64,000 bases of DNA from HdN1 sp052035295 (GCA_052035295.1 JBPOHS010000046.1:1-64000); one strand, 5' to 3'; counted from the stretch's first letter, positions 44,320 to 54,102 are shown. The notes: generated from the letters alone by a model not told the origin. Numbers and translations are program-made.

Positions 44320-45615
44320 TCAACCCTTCAGCGTGCGCTCGCGGGCGATGGCCCGGTGGCCGATATCGCGACGGAAGTACACGTCCTTCCACTGGATTTT
44401 ATTGACCGTCTGGTAAGCAATGTTCTGCGCTTCCTGAACGGTTTCACCCAGGCTGGTCACGCAAAGCACACGGCCGCCGTTAGTGACGACATTGCCGCCG
44501 ACATTTTGCGTGCCGGCATGAAATACCTTGCAGTTTTCGTCAGCCTGGTCGGGCAGGCCACTGATGACTTCGCCCTTGGCATAATCATCCGGATAACCGC
44601 CTGCGGCCATTACGACGCCAACAGCGGCGCGTTCATCCCACTGCGCATCGGTTTTGTTCAGCTTGGCATCAAGACCGGCTTGGCACAGGGCGACCAGATC
44701 TGACTTCAAGCGCATCATGATGGGCTGGGTTTCGGGATCACCGAAACGGCAATTGAATTCCAGTACTTTGGGGGTGCCATCCTTGCCGATCATGAGCCCT
44801 GCATAAAGAAAACCGGTGTAAGGATGGCCTTCGGCAGCCATACCCTCGACGGTCGGATAAATGACTTCCGCCATGATGCGCGCATGAATGTCGGGGGTCA
44901 CGACCGGTGCCGGAGAGTAGGCTCCCATGCCGCCGGTATTGGGGCCTTTGTCACCATCATCCCGCGCCTTGTGATCCTGGCTGGTCGCCAATGGCAGTGC
45001 GTGAACACCATCGACCATGCAGATGAAACTGGCTTCTTCGCCCACCAGGAACTCTTCAACCACCACGCGGTGACCGGCGTCGCCAAACTTGTTGCCCGCC
45101 AGCATGTCCTGCACGGCGGCAATGGCTTCTTCGACTGTCTCCGCCAGAATCACGCCCTTGCCTGCGGCCAGCCCGTCAGCCTTCACGACGATGGGCGCCC
45201 CATGCTTGCGGATATAGGCAACGGCGGGTTCGATCTCGGTAAAATTCTGGTACTTGGCGGTGGGGATGCGATGACGCGCGAGGAAATCCTTGGCAAAAGC
45301 CTTGGAGCCTTCGAGTTGGGCAGCGTTTTGCGTCGGGCCGAAAATTTTCAGGCCGGCGGCACGAAACGCATCGACCACACCAATGACCAAGGGGGCTTCG
45401 GGGCCAACAATGGTCAGCCCGACGTTATTGGCCTGCGCAAACGCGAGCAGGGCAGCAACGTCGGTCGCAGCGATCGCAACATTCTCCACGCCGGCTTCCA
45501 GCGCACTGCCAGCGTTACCGGGGGCAACGAAAACGGTGTCAACCTGGGGTGATTGTTTTACCTTCCAGGCCAGGGCGTGTTCGCGACCGCCGTTACCAAT
45601 GATCAATACGTTCAT
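44320..45615 (-). CDS. purD: Phosphoribosylamine-glycine ligase
   Basis: PurD makes glycinamide ribonucleotide from phosphoribosylamine, glycine and ATP, the second step of purine synthesis. The 431-aa protein has the family N-terminus MNVLIIGNGGREHALAWK, the ATP-grasp region with IVVKADGLAAGKGV and EASFICMVDG, and LEFNCRFGDPETQ. It follows purH after 62 bases, forming the purH-purD unit downstream of dusB-fis. Confidence 0.97.
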   Translation of the reverse strand: MNVLIIGNGGREHALAWKVKQSPQVDTVFVAPGNAGSALEAGVENVAIAATDVAALLAFAQANNVGLTIVGPEAPLVIGVVDAFRAAGLKIFGPTQNAAQLEGSKAFAKDFLARHRIPTAKYQNFTEIEPAVAYIRKHGAPIVVKADGLAAGKGVILAETVEEAIAAVQDMLAGNKFGDAGHRVVVEEFLVGEEASFICMVDGVHALPLATSQDHKARDDGDKGPNTGGMGAYSPAPVVTPDIHARIMAEVIYPTVEGMAAEGHPYTGFLYAGLMIGKDGTPKVLEFNCRFGDPETQPIMMRLKSDLVALCQAGLDAKLNKTDAQWDERAAVGVVMAAGGYPDDYAKGEVISGLPDQADENCKVFHAGTQNVGGNVVTNGGRVLCVTSLGETVQEAQNIAYQTVNKIQWKDVYFRRDIGHRAIARERTLKG

Positions 45616-45677
45616 GCGAAATAATCCTCTGTTTTTGCCGTTCTAGCGGGCGCCAGCAAGTCACTGGGCCAACAGTA

Positions 45678-47246
45678 TTAATGCCGGAAATGGCGCATCC
45701 CGGTGAACACCATCGCCATGCCAGCCTCGTCGGCGGCGGCAATGACTTCTTCGTCGCGGATGGAGCCACCGGGTTGGATGACAGCCGTGATGCCAGCCTG
45801 GGCTGCGGCGTCAATGCCATCCCGGAACGGAAAGAAAGCGTCGGATGCCATCACTGAGCCAGCCACCTGCAAGCCTTCATCGGCGGCTTTGATACCGGCA
45901 ATCTTCGCACTGTACACGCGGCTCATCTGGCCCGCGCCGACACCAATAGTCTGCAGGTTCTTGGCATAGACGATGGCGTTGGATTTGACGAATTTCGCGA
46001 CTTTCCAGGTAAACAGCAGATCGCGCATTTCTTCTTCGGTCGGCGCACGGCGGGTGACGACCTTGAGATCGGCCGGCACCACCATGCCATTGTCACGTTC
46101 CTGTATCAGCAGGCCGCCATTGACACGCTTGAAGTCGAACCCTGCGGCACGCTCAACACCCCATTGGCCACAGGCCAGGACGCGTACATTGGTTTTCTGC
46201 GCGAGTATCGGCAGGGCGTCCTCGGCGACCGAAGGCGCAATGATGACTTCGACGAACTGTTTGTCGACAATCGTCTTGGCGGTGACTGCATCGAGCGGCT
46301 TGTTGAAGGCAATGATGCCGCCGAAAGCCGAGGTCGGGTCGGTCTGGAATGCACGCAAGTACGCTTCCAGCAGGTTGGCACCGATGGCAACGCCGCAGGG
46401 GTTGGCGTGTTTCACGATGACACAGGCCGGCTCTTCGAAACTTTTCACACACTCCAGTGCGGCATCGGTGTCAGCCACGTTGTTGTAGGAAAGCTCCTTG
46501 CCTTGCACCTGGCGTGCGGTGGACACGGACGGCTCAGCCGGTGCGTGTTCACGGTAGAAAGCAGCGGTCTGGTGCGGGTTTTCGCCATAGCGCATGGACT
46601 GCACGCGCACGAACTGCTGGTTGAAAGTGCGGGGATATGAGCCGCGCTCGTGCTGTTCATTGAGGCTGCCCAGATAGTTGGCAATGGCCCCGTCGTAGTA
46701 GGCCGTGTGTTCGAAAGCGGCTACGGCGAGTTCAAATCGGGTTTGGTCGGAGACGGCACCGGCGTTGGCGCGCATTTCGGCGATGATGCGATTGTAGTCG
46801 CCGGCATTGACGACAATGCTGACCCACTTGTGGTTTTTTGCTGCCGAGCGAACCATGGTCGGCCCACCAATATCAATGTTCTCAATGGCGGTTTCAAAAT
46901 CACAGCCGGGTTTGGCGATCGTCGCCTCGAACGGATAGAGATTCACGACCACCATGTCGATGGCGGAAATGCCATGCTCACCCATGACCGCGTCATCGGT
47001 GCCGCGACGACCCAGAATGCCGCCATGAACCTTGGGGTGCAGTGTTTTGACGCGTCCGTCCATCATTTCCGGAAAGCCCGTGTAATCGGAAATTTCGATC
47101 GCTGGAACGCCATTGTCTTTCAGTAGTTTGAAAGTGCCGCCGGTAGAAAGAATCTCTACGCCCAGGGCGGAAAGTTGGCGAGCGAAGTCGAGAATACCGG
47201 TTTTGTCGGAGACGCTGATCAGCGCGCGTTTGACGGGTCTATTCAT
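45678..47246 (-). CDS. purH: Bifunctional AICAR formyltransferase/IMP cyclohydrolase
   Basis: PurH carries out the last two steps of IMP synthesis. The 522-aa protein has an N-terminal IMP cyclohydrolase domain (about residues 1-195), with ALISVSDKTGILDFARQL, LSTGGTFKLL and HGGILGRR. The C-terminal formyltransferase domain has LRYGENPHQ-like SMRYGENPHQTAAFY, KHANPCGVA and SDAFFPFRDGID. The order dusB-fis-purH-purD is found in many Beta- and Gammaproteobacteria. Confidence 0.97.
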   Translation of the reverse strand: MNRPVKRALISVSDKTGILDFARQLSALGVEILSTGGTFKLLKDNGVPAIEISDYTGFPEMMDGRVKTLHPKVHGGILGRRGTDDAVMGEHGISAIDMVVVNLYPFEATIAKPGCDFETAIENIDIGGPTMVRSAAKNHKWVSIVVNAGDYNRIIAEMRANAGAVSDQTRFELAVAAFEHTAYYDGAIANYLGSLNEQHERGSYPRTFNQQFVRVQSMRYGENPHQTAAFYREHAPAEPSVSTARQVQGKELSYNNVADTDAALECVKSFEEPACVIVKHANPCGVAIGANLLEAYLRAFQTDPTSAFGGIIAFNKPLDAVTAKTIVDKQFVEVIIAPSVAEDALPILAQKTNVRVLACGQWGVERAAGFDFKRVNGGLLIQERDNGMVVPADLKVVTRRAPTEEEMRDLLFTWKVAKFVKSNAIVYAKNLQTIGVGAGQMSRVYSAKIAGIKAADEGLQVAGSVMASDAFFPFRDGIDAAAQAGITAVIQPGGSIRDEEVIAAADEAGMAMVFTGMRHFRH

Positions 47247-47404
47247 GATGGAGGGTGCTCACTGTGCTGCAGGATACAGAAATGCAACGGCCGGGGCTGT
47301 GCGTCAGGCGCGCATTGTATTCGCAAACGGGTGAACTTTTAAGGCGGGAGGGAGAAAAAATAAGGAATAGCAGGCGCGAAAAGGCTGCTGAAATGGAGGT
47401 AACA

Positions 47405-47424
47405 CGCCACGCGGATGCGTGGCG
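47405..47424. terminator. Hairpin downstream of fis
   Basis: A perfect 8-bp stem, CGCCACGC (47405-47412) and GCGTGGCG (47417-47424), with a 4-nt loop lies 12 bases beyond the fis stop on the minus strand, before purH. No good T-run follows, so read-through to purH is possible. Confidence 0.45.
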
Positions 47425-47435
47425 GCTGGCTACGA

Positions 47436-47765
47436 TCAGATCAAACCGTAAGTCTTGAGCTTTTTGCGCAAGGTGCCACGGTTGAGACCGAGAATGATCG
47501 ACGCTTTCGTCTGGTTGCCACGGGTGTAATCCATGACGGTTTCCAGAAGAGGCGCTTCAACCTCGGATAGAACCATCTGATAAACGTCAGTAACCGGCTG
47601 ACCATCAAGATGCTGGAAATAGTTTTTCAGCGCCTTGTGAACGTTGTCGCGAATGGTCTGCGAGTTTTGGTCTGGCGTAATCAGATGCTGCCGCAGCGCT
47701 TCCAGCGCGGCAGAAGGCTTGATCGTGTCCAGTGAAGTATCGTCTTTGATGTTGGTGGTGCTCAT
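47436..47765 (-). CDS. fis: DNA-binding protein Fis
   Basis: Fis is a nucleoid protein that bends DNA and regulates rRNA and many other genes. The 109-aa protein has the dimerisation core VLSEVEAPLLETVMDYTRG and a C-terminal helix-turn-helix with NQTKASIILGLNRGTLRKKL. Its ATG overlaps the dusB stop (ATGA), as in the classic dusB-fis operon. The N-terminus is about ten residues longer than E. coli Fis (98 aa). Confidence 0.96.
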   Translation of the reverse strand: MSTTNIKDDTSLDTIKPSAALEALRQHLITPDQNSQTIRDNVHKALKNYFQHLDGQPVTDVYQMVLSEVEAPLLETVMDYTRGNQTKASIILGLNRGTLRKKLKTYGLI

Positions 47766-48760
47766 GCCGCCATTACCTCTCCCTCGATTAGTTGCTCAAA
47801 GAATTCCTGAGCACTGGCGAGTTGTTGGGTTGCCGTTTCTAATTGGTTGAACGCCTTCCGGAATGCGCTTCCACCCTCACGGTGTTCTACGTACCAACCC
47901 AAATGCTTGCGGGCGATGCGTAGTCCCAGATAGTCGCCGTAGAAATCATAGAGGCTCTGCAGGTGATCCAGCATGACATCTCTGACTTCCCGCAACATTG
48001 GCGGAGGAAGTTCAGTCCCTGTCTTCAGGTAGTGAGCGATCTCTCTGAAAATCCATGGATTTCCTTGGGCGCCCCTACCGACCATAATACCATCGGCAGC
48101 TGTATGGTCTAGCACTTCTTTAGCCTTTTGAGGCGAAGAAATGTCGCCGTTGGCCAGCACCGGAATTGTCACGGCTGCCTTGATGTCGGCAATCGTGTCG
48201 TATTCGGCACTGCCCCGGAAAGCGCAGGCGCGGGTTCTGCCATGTACTGCAAGAGCAGCGACCCCGACATCTTGTGCAATCGTGGCGATGCGTACGCCAT
48301 TGCGGTTCGCGTGATCCCATCCGGTACGGATTTTGAGGGTCACAGGAACGTTCACGGCTTTGACTACGCAGCTGAGGATGCGTTCAACCAGTTCTTCATC
48401 TTTAAGCAGCGCCGAGCCCGCGGCCTTGCTGCATACCTTTTTGGCCGGGCACCCCATATTGATATCAATAATGTGTGCGCCCAGGTCCACATTCGCGCGG
48501 GCAGCGTCAGCCATCATTTGTGGGTCCCACCCAACGATCTGAACCGACCGTGGTTCGGGTTCGCCATCATGCCTGATGCGTTGACTGCCTTTGCGTGTAC
48601 GCAGAAGCCTTGTATCGCTGGCGACCATTTCCGACACTACCAACCCGGCTCCCAGGCGCCGACAGAGTGTACGGAAGGGGAGGTCTGTCACCCCTGCCAT
48701 GGGTGCCAAGACTACCGGGCTGGAAATCGGATACGGGCCGATGAAGAAGGGGGCTCGCAT
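47762..48760 (-). CDS. dusB: tRNA-dihydrouridine synthase B
   Basis: DusB reduces a uridine in the tRNA D-loop with FMN and NADPH. The 332-aa protein begins with the flavin-binding stretch PVVLAPMAGVTDLPFR. It has the catalytic-cysteine motif NMGCPAKKVCSKAAGSALL, TLKIRTGWD, HGRTRACAF and GIMVGRGAQGNPW. The ATG at 48760 is 141 bases from the next gene upstream, in AT-rich sequence that probably carries the dusB-fis promoter. Confidence 0.96.
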   Translation of the reverse strand: MRAPFFIGPYPISSPVVLAPMAGVTDLPFRTLCRRLGAGLVVSEMVASDTRLLRTRKGSQRIRHDGEPEPRSVQIVGWDPQMMADAARANVDLGAHIIDINMGCPAKKVCSKAAGSALLKDEELVERILSCVVKAVNVPVTLKIRTGWDHANRNGVRIATIAQDVGVAALAVHGRTRACAFRGSAEYDTIADIKAAVTIPVLANGDISSPQKAKEVLDHTAADGIMVGRGAQGNPWIFREIAHYLKTGTELPPPMLREVRDVMLDHLQSLYDFYGDYLGLRIARKHLGWYVEHREGGSAFRKAFNQLETATQQLASAQEFFEQLIEGEVMAA

Positions 48761-48901
48761 AAACAGGTTCCCGCCTAATAGTCTTAGTCAATACTCAAAG
48801 AGCAACTTATGATAACGTCTTTTAAATGCCCAAGAAAGGCAGAAATACAAATTTAAAAATGACCCGCAGTCGGCGTCATTACTGGCGTTGTGCGCATTTC
48901 C

Positions 48902-50623
48902 CTACTCTTGTGCGGGCAAATAACGGAGACGGTAATTGGCGGCCTTGGGGCCGGGATCGACAATTTCCAGGCCAATGTGGAAGGGGGTGTTTGGAGGCAT
49001 GTTTTTGCGGTCTATTGCGGGATCGTTGATGTATTCGTGGGGAAGGAATCCGCGGCTTGCCACCACGTTCTGATTGAGGTCTTCGAACGTCAGTTCGATG
49101 ACGGGAAAGGGCTGGCTGAAGTCGGCTTCATTGGAAATATTGAAATCGACTGAAAGCGCGTTGGCCACGGACGGGTGTGAACGCACGACCAGATTGTTCC
49201 CCCTGATTTTGCTGGTGTCGGATTGTGAAGGCAGCGTGCACCCGATTTTTTCGCACGCCAGGGCATATAACGGACGCAGTTGGGGGCGACGGGCGTAATC
49301 TTCAAACTTGAAATAGGCCACTTGCGCGAGTAATGCGACCAGCAAGACCAGACTGCCGGTGGCAAACAGGAAGGTCTTGAAACGATTGGGGCGGGGCGCT
49401 TGTTCCATTGCCAACTGGGCGGCATGGGCCCGCACTTTGGCGGCGATGTCCGCCGAGGACATCTTGGGCGGCGGCTCCGGCATGTTCTCCATTTCGCTGA
49501 GCGCGCCGACGGCGTCTTCCAGGTTGATTTCCTCGATATCGAGGGCGTCGTTTTCGAGGTCGCCCAGGAAGTCGTTGCCGAAACTGGACAGGGTGCTGTC
49601 CGTGTCGTTACCAAAATTGTCGTCGCCGAGAGGGTCATCGTTGTCGAAGCGGCGGATCTCGGTGGTGGGCGCGCGCGAATGCCGATCCCGTGCCTTCTGC
49701 AGGGCTTCATCCTTGCTGCGAGACAAGGGGCGGGCAGCGAACATCGTGGGTTCGTCTTCCTTGTCGTCTTCGAGCGAGAAATCGAAGGAATCCATACGAG
49801 AGATGCTCGGCCCGGGCTTGTCGCCCTCGAGTTCTTCGAGCATGGCTTTGGCCCAGGATTCGTCGACATCGGCAGACAGCTTTTCCTGTTCCTCTTCGAT
49901 TTCGTCGATGCTGAACGGGTCGTTGGAAAACCCTTTCAGTCCCAGACTCTTGAAGGAGTCGCTCAGCTCTTCTTCGAGGCGTCTGGGCTTGGCGCTGACA
50001 CGCGAGCTGGAGGCTGTGTGCGCACGACTTTGTGTCAGGTCGGGTTCCGAAAATATTTCGTCTCCGCTCTGGATGGAGCTGAAGCTCGTGTTCGAAGGAG
50101 TGGCGGGCGTTGAAACGCGCTTTTTCAGGGGCGAAATGTCGGGCTCGTCATCGTCTTCGAGATTTTCGCCCAGCTCTTCGAGCAACTGCTTGGCCCAGTC
50201 TTCACTGCTGCCGGATTTGGCTTTTTCCTGCGGTTTGGCCGCAGTCGAGGTGTCGTCATCGAAACTCAGGCCGGTGTCATCTTCGGGAACCCCATCCACC
50301 AGCTTTTTGTGGTAATCGTCTGCCAGCAGGTCTTCGTCCGGGCCGGGAAGATCAAAGTCCACACTGTTGTAGGCATCCAGGCCACCCACTTCATCGATAT
50401 TGAAGTCGGCCATTGGATCGGGTGCCGGCGCTTGCTGGCTGGGGGGCGGGGGAGGCGGAATGATCTCTTCCACCACAGCCGTCTTGACGATGTATTCGCT
50501 GGCATGGAAAACCTGATAGCACGCACCACAGCGTACAGCACCTCCGGCGATTTGCAGGTGCTGCTGTGACAGTCGAAACGTAGTGCCGCAGTGCGGGCAT
50601 TTTGTCAGGAGTTGTTCAGCCAT
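48902..50623 (-). CDS. MJ0042-type zinc-ribbon/DUF3426 membrane protein
   Basis: This 573-aa protein opens with an MJ0042-type zinc ribbon, CPHCGTTFRLSQQHLQ and VRCGACYQVF. A long acidic, low-complexity linker rich in Asp, Glu and Ser covers about residues 60-400. One membrane helix follows (FLFATGSLVLLVALLAQVAY), and the C-terminal DUF3426 domain contains LVVRSHPSVANALSVDF. The role of the family is unknown. It is regularly found next to prmA, as here (120-bp gap). The linker is longer than usual for such proteins, as far as I can judge. Confidence 0.88.
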   Translation of the reverse strand: MAEQLLTKCPHCGTTFRLSQQHLQIAGGAVRCGACYQVFHASEYIVKTAVVEEIIPPPPPPSQQAPAPDPMADFNIDEVGGLDAYNSVDFDLPGPDEDLLADDYHKKLVDGVPEDDTGLSFDDDTSTAAKPQEKAKSGSSEDWAKQLLEELGENLEDDDEPDISPLKKRVSTPATPSNTSFSSIQSGDEIFSEPDLTQSRAHTASSSRVSAKPRRLEEELSDSFKSLGLKGFSNDPFSIDEIEEEQEKLSADVDESWAKAMLEELEGDKPGPSISRMDSFDFSLEDDKEDEPTMFAARPLSRSKDEALQKARDRHSRAPTTEIRRFDNDDPLGDDNFGNDTDSTLSSFGNDFLGDLENDALDIEEINLEDAVGALSEMENMPEPPPKMSSADIAAKVRAHAAQLAMEQAPRPNRFKTFLFATGSLVLLVALLAQVAYFKFEDYARRPQLRPLYALACEKIGCTLPSQSDTSKIRGNNLVVRSHPSVANALSVDFNISNEADFSQPFPVIELTFEDLNQNVVASRGFLPHEYINDPAIDRKNMPPNTPFHIGLEIVDPGPKAANYRLRYLPAQE

Positions 50624-50743
50624 CTTTTTATGTTAGTCAGTATTTTGTGATGGGGCAGGCTGTTAGAGATTGTAGTGGCCTTATCCGGTTAGCGATAGTC
50701 CCTGATGCTTTTGTGCGAATGTTCCCGTTGTTTCCGACGCGGA

Positions 50744-51619
50744 TCAGCGACGGGTTCCGCTGATTCTGACCCATTCCTCGCGCTGACTGACCGGGGCCAG
50801 GTCAAAATAGGGAGCATAGGCATCAAGGACGCTTTGCGCCTGATGGTCGAGAATGCCCGACAGCGCAATACATCCGCCGGGTTTGACGAGACCGGAAAGG
50901 CGGGGCGCCAGCTCGACCAAGGGGCCGGCGAGGATGTTGGCGACCAGCACGTCGCAGGGCGCACCCTTGAAACGCTCGGGGCTGACGATATCGAGGCGGT
51001 CTTGCACGTCATTGCGTTCCGCATTTTGGCGGGTCGCCAGCAGGGCTTGCGGATCGTTGTCGACACCGACGACCTGACGTGCACCCAGCAGTAGCGCTGC
51101 AATGGCGAGAATTCCCGAGCCGCAACCGTAATCGACCACCTCTGCGTTCTGCAAAGGCGCGCCATCGAGCCATTCCAGGCAAAGGGCCGTGGTCGGGTGA
51201 GTGCCGGTACCGAAAGCCAGCCCGGGGTCGAGCTTCATGATGACCGCATCGGGTTCCGGCGCTTCGCGCCAGGTCGGAACGACCCACAGGCGTTGGCCGA
51301 AACGCATGGGGTGGTAGTTATCCATCCATTCGCGTTCCCAGTCCTTGTCTTCCAACGCTTCGATGCGGAAAGGTCCTTGCAGGTCGGGGAAGCGGTTTTG
51401 CAGTGCAACGGCGGCCAGCTCGACGTTGGCTTCGGCTTCGAACAGGGCGGTGACGGTGATGTCATCCCATAGCGGTGTCGCGCCGGGCGGTGGCTCGAAC
51501 AGCGGTTGGTCGCCGGAGTCCTGGAGAGTGATGGCGACGGCGCCGAGATCCATCAGGAAGTCTTCGGCTTTGGGGGCCAGTTTGCTGGAGGCTTGGAGCT
51601 TGAGTTGGATCCAGGGCAT
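50744..51619 (-). CDS. prmA: Ribosomal protein L11 methyltransferase
   Basis: PrmA trimethylates lysines of ribosomal protein L11 using S-adenosylmethionine. The 291-aa protein starts MPWIQLKLQASS. It has the linker region DPGLAFGTGTHPTT, the SAM-binding motif VVDYGCGSGILAIAALLLGA and VANILAGPLVELAP. I use the ATG at 51619, which matches the family; in-frame starts at 51658 and 51685 lack support. It lies beyond the accBC terminator. Confidence 0.95.
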   Translation of the reverse strand: MPWIQLKLQASSKLAPKAEDFLMDLGAVAITLQDSGDQPLFEPPPGATPLWDDITVTALFEAEANVELAAVALQNRFPDLQGPFRIEALEDKDWEREWMDNYHPMRFGQRLWVVPTWREAPEPDAVIMKLDPGLAFGTGTHPTTALCLEWLDGAPLQNAEVVDYGCGSGILAIAALLLGARQVVGVDNDPQALLATRQNAERNDVQDRLDIVSPERFKGAPCDVLVANILAGPLVELAPRLSGLVKPGGCIALSGILDHQAQSVLDAYAPYFDLAPVSQREEWVRISGTRR

Positions 51620-51698
51620 CGGGGGACCATCTTCTGTATCGGTTGTGATGGCGGGCATCTTAGCGGGTTCACTGGGGCGTGCCAAATCTGTAAGGCAT

Positions 51699-51736
51699 AA
51701 AAAAGGGGCAGATTTCTCGTGAAAATCTGCCCCTTT
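51699..51736 (-). terminator. Intrinsic terminator of aroQ-accBC
   Basis: A perfect 14-bp stem (51702-51715 and 51723-51736, core GGGGCAGATT) with a 7-nt loop is followed on the minus strand by TTT and a further short T-stretch (six Ts in all to 51699). It lies 38 bases beyond the accC stop. Confidence 0.88.
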
Positions 51737-51773
51737 CTGGTGCCGTTACGCCGGCCACGTCTGTTTTACAGAA

Positions 51774-53126
51774 TCAGTGATGCACTTTGCCGAGAATTTT
51801 CTCGAGATAGTGAATGTCGACGCCGCCCTTGCTGAAGCCCGCATCTTTCATGATGACGTTGCGGTGCAGCGCGGCATTGGTTTCGATGCCTTCCACCAGG
51901 ATTTCATCGAGTGCGTTACGCATGCGGGCCATGGCAGTAGCGCGATCTTCGCCCCAGGTGATCAGCTTGCCGATCAACGAATCGTAGTTCGGTGGAACCC
52001 GGTAACCACTGTAGACATGGCTATCCATGCGCACACCGTTTCCGCCCGGTGAGTGCCAGTACTTGATCGTGCCTGGCGACGGGATGAAAGTACGGGGATT
52101 TTCGGCATTGATCCGGCACTCGATGGCATGACCCTTGATCTTGACGTCGTGTTGCTTGATACGCAGCTTTTCGCCGGCAGCAATGTGGAGCTGTTCCTTG
52201 ATGATGTCGATGCCGGTCACCATCTCCGTTACCGGATGCTCGACCTGCACGCGCGTATTCATCTCGATGAAATAAAATTTCTCGTTTTCATAGAGGAATT
52301 CAAATGTGCCTGCACCGCGGTAATTGATGGTCTTGCATGCTTCCACACAGCGTTCGCCGACTTCCTTGCGTAATTGCTCGGAGATGCCGGGAGCAGGCGC
52401 TTCTTCGACGACTTTCTGGTGGCGGCGTTGCAGCGAGCAGTCGCGATCCCCCAGATAAACCGCGTTGCCCTGGCCATCGCCCAACACCTGGATTTCGACG
52501 TGACGGGGGGTGGTGAGGAATTTTTCCATGTACACGCTGGCGTCGCCGAAGGCAGCCCGGGCTTCGGCACGGGTGAGTGACACGGCCTTGATCAGGTCGT
52601 CTTCGTTGTGAACGACGCGCATGCCTCGACCGCCACCGCCAGCTGCCGCCTTGATGATCACCGGAAAACCGATGCGACGGCCGGTTTTCAGGGTCTCGTT
52701 GTCGTCTTCACCCAGCGGGCCGTCGGAACCGGGAACGGTGGGTACGCCGGCCTTTTTCATGGCTTCGATGGCAGACACCTTGTTGCCCATGAGGCGGATG
52801 GTGTCGGCTTCGGGGCCGATAAAGATGAAACCGCTGTCTTTCACGCGCTCGGCAAAGTCGGCGTTTTCGGCGAGGAAACCATAGCCCGGATGGATCGCAT
52901 CGGCATTGGTGACTTCGGCGGCGCTGATGATGGCCGGAATGTTCAGGTAGCTCTCGGCAGCGGGGGCGGGGCCGATACAGACGGCTTCGTCCGCCAGTTT
53001 GATATGCATGAGGTCGCGATCGGCCGTGGAATACACGGCAACGGTCTTGATCCCCAGTTCCTTGCAGGCGCGCAGCACCCGCAGGGCAATTTCGCCGCGA
53101 TTGGCGATCAGCACTTTTCCAAGCAT
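51774..53126 (-). CDS. accC: Acetyl-CoA carboxylase biotin carboxylase subunit
   Basis: AccC carboxylates the biotin on AccB with ATP and bicarbonate, the first half-reaction of malonyl-CoA synthesis. The 450-aa protein begins LGKVLIANRGEIALRVLRA. It has the glycine-rich ATP-binding loop KAAAGGGGRGMRVV, RDCSLQRRHQKVVEEAP and MNTRVQVEHPVTEMVTG. Length and motifs are standard. It follows accB after 16 bases. Confidence 0.98.
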   Translation of the reverse strand: MLGKVLIANRGEIALRVLRACKELGIKTVAVYSTADRDLMHIKLADEAVCIGPAPAAESYLNIPAIISAAEVTNADAIHPGYGFLAENADFAERVKDSGFIFIGPEADTIRLMGNKVSAIEAMKKAGVPTVPGSDGPLGEDDNETLKTGRRIGFPVIIKAAAGGGGRGMRVVHNEDDLIKAVSLTRAEARAAFGDASVYMEKFLTTPRHVEIQVLGDGQGNAVYLGDRDCSLQRRHQKVVEEAPAPGISEQLRKEVGERCVEACKTINYRGAGTFEFLYENEKFYFIEMNTRVQVEHPVTEMVTGIDIIKEQLHIAAGEKLRIKQHDVKIKGHAIECRINAENPRTFIPSPGTIKYWHSPGGNGVRMDSHVYSGYRVPPNYDSLIGKLITWGEDRATAMARMRNALDEILVEGIETNAALHRNVIMKDAGFSKGGVDIHYLEKILGKVHH

Positions 53127-53142
53127 GGTGTGTGCCCCTGGG

Positions 53143-53595
53143 TTAGCTGATCACGAACAGCGGCTGATCGTATTCCACAGGCTGGGCGTTTTCGACCAGG
53201 ATGGCGGTGACGGTGCCGGACTTGTCGGCTTCGATCTGGTTCATCATTTTCATGGCTTCAATGATGCAGAGCACATCGCCTTGCTTCACGGTCTGGCCCA
53301 GTTCGACAAAGTTCTTCGATTCGGGGGACGGCGCACGGTAGAACGTGCCCACCATGGGAGAACGGACCTTGTGGCCTGAGGGTTCGGCCGGGGCAGCAGG
53401 CGCTACCGGGGCGGCAGGCGCGGCGGCAGGGGCAGGTGCCGGGGCGGCGGCCATGGTCGGAACGGCGTAGTGGGCGGCCAGGGTCGGGCGATGACGGCTG
53501 ATACGAACGGATTCTTCCCCTTCCTTGATTTCGATCTCGTCAATGCCGGACTCTTCCAGCAGTTCAATCAGTTTTTTGACTTTGCGGATATCCAT
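53143..53595 (-). CDS. accB: Acetyl-CoA carboxylase biotin carboxyl carrier protein
   Basis: AccB carries the biotin of acetyl-CoA carboxylase. The 150-aa protein has an N-terminal helical part (MDIRKVKKLIELLEESG), an Ala/Pro-rich linker at about residues 45-72 and the C-terminal biotinyl domain with EAMKMMN, biotinylated at Lys116. I start at the ATG at 53595, as in the family; a GTG three codons earlier is possible. It lies between aroQ and accC, the classic order. Confidence 0.97.
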   Translation of the reverse strand: MDIRKVKKLIELLEESGIDEIEIKEGEESVRISRHRPTLAAHYAVPTMAAAPAPAPAAAPAAPVAPAAPAEPSGHKVRSPMVGTFYRAPSPESKNFVELGQTVKQGDVLCIIEAMKMMNQIEADKSGTVTAILVENAQPVEYDQPLFVIS

Positions 53596-53661
53596 GTTTT
53601 TCACTCTGTAGTCGTTTTCTTGTCTGTCGTCGTTTTCGTTTTTTGTGTTGCTGGCCCGGGC

Positions 53662-54102
53662 TCAGCTGGCGAGGCTGCGCATGGCGGAAAGCAATGCGTA
53701 TTCATAGCCGTCGGCGCCCAGGCCGGTAATGGTGCCTTTCGCTACATCGGAGAAATACGAATGATGGCGGAAGGGCTCGCGAGCATACACGTTGGAGAGA
53801 TGCACTTCGATGAACGGAATTGCCGTCGCCAGCAGGGCGTCGCGCAGGGCAACGCTGGTGTGGGTGAAGGCGGCAGGATTGATGATGATGTAGGTGATGT
53901 TTTCGGTCCTGGCGCGATGGATGCGCTCGATCAGTGCATGCTCGGCATTGCTCTGGAAGCAGATGCACTGGTGACCGTTGGCTTCGGCCAGCTGTTGCAC
54001 GCGCGATTCGATGCCGGCGAGGGTGATATGGCCGTAGTGGCCGGGTTCACGGGTGCCGAGCATGTTGAGGTTGGGGCCGTTGAGCACCAGAAAGGTGGCC
54101 AT
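53662..54102 (-). CDS. aroQ: Type II 3-dehydroquinate dehydratase
   Basis: AroQ converts 3-dehydroquinate to 3-dehydroshikimate in aromatic amino acid synthesis. The 146-aa protein has FLVLNGPNLNMLGTREPGHYG-type N-terminal sequence, whose tyrosine is catalytic in the family, then INPAAFTHTSVALRDAL and EVHLSNVYAREPFRHHSY. GGAG lies about 9 bases before the ATG. It is the first gene of the aroQ-accB-accC operon. Confidence 0.97.
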   Translation of the reverse strand: MATFLVLNGPNLNMLGTREPGHYGHITLAGIESRVQQLAEANGHQCICFQSNAEHALIERIHRARTENITYIIINPAAFTHTSVALRDALLATAIPFIEVHLSNVYAREPFRHHSYFSDVAKGTITGLGADGYEYALLSAMRSLAS

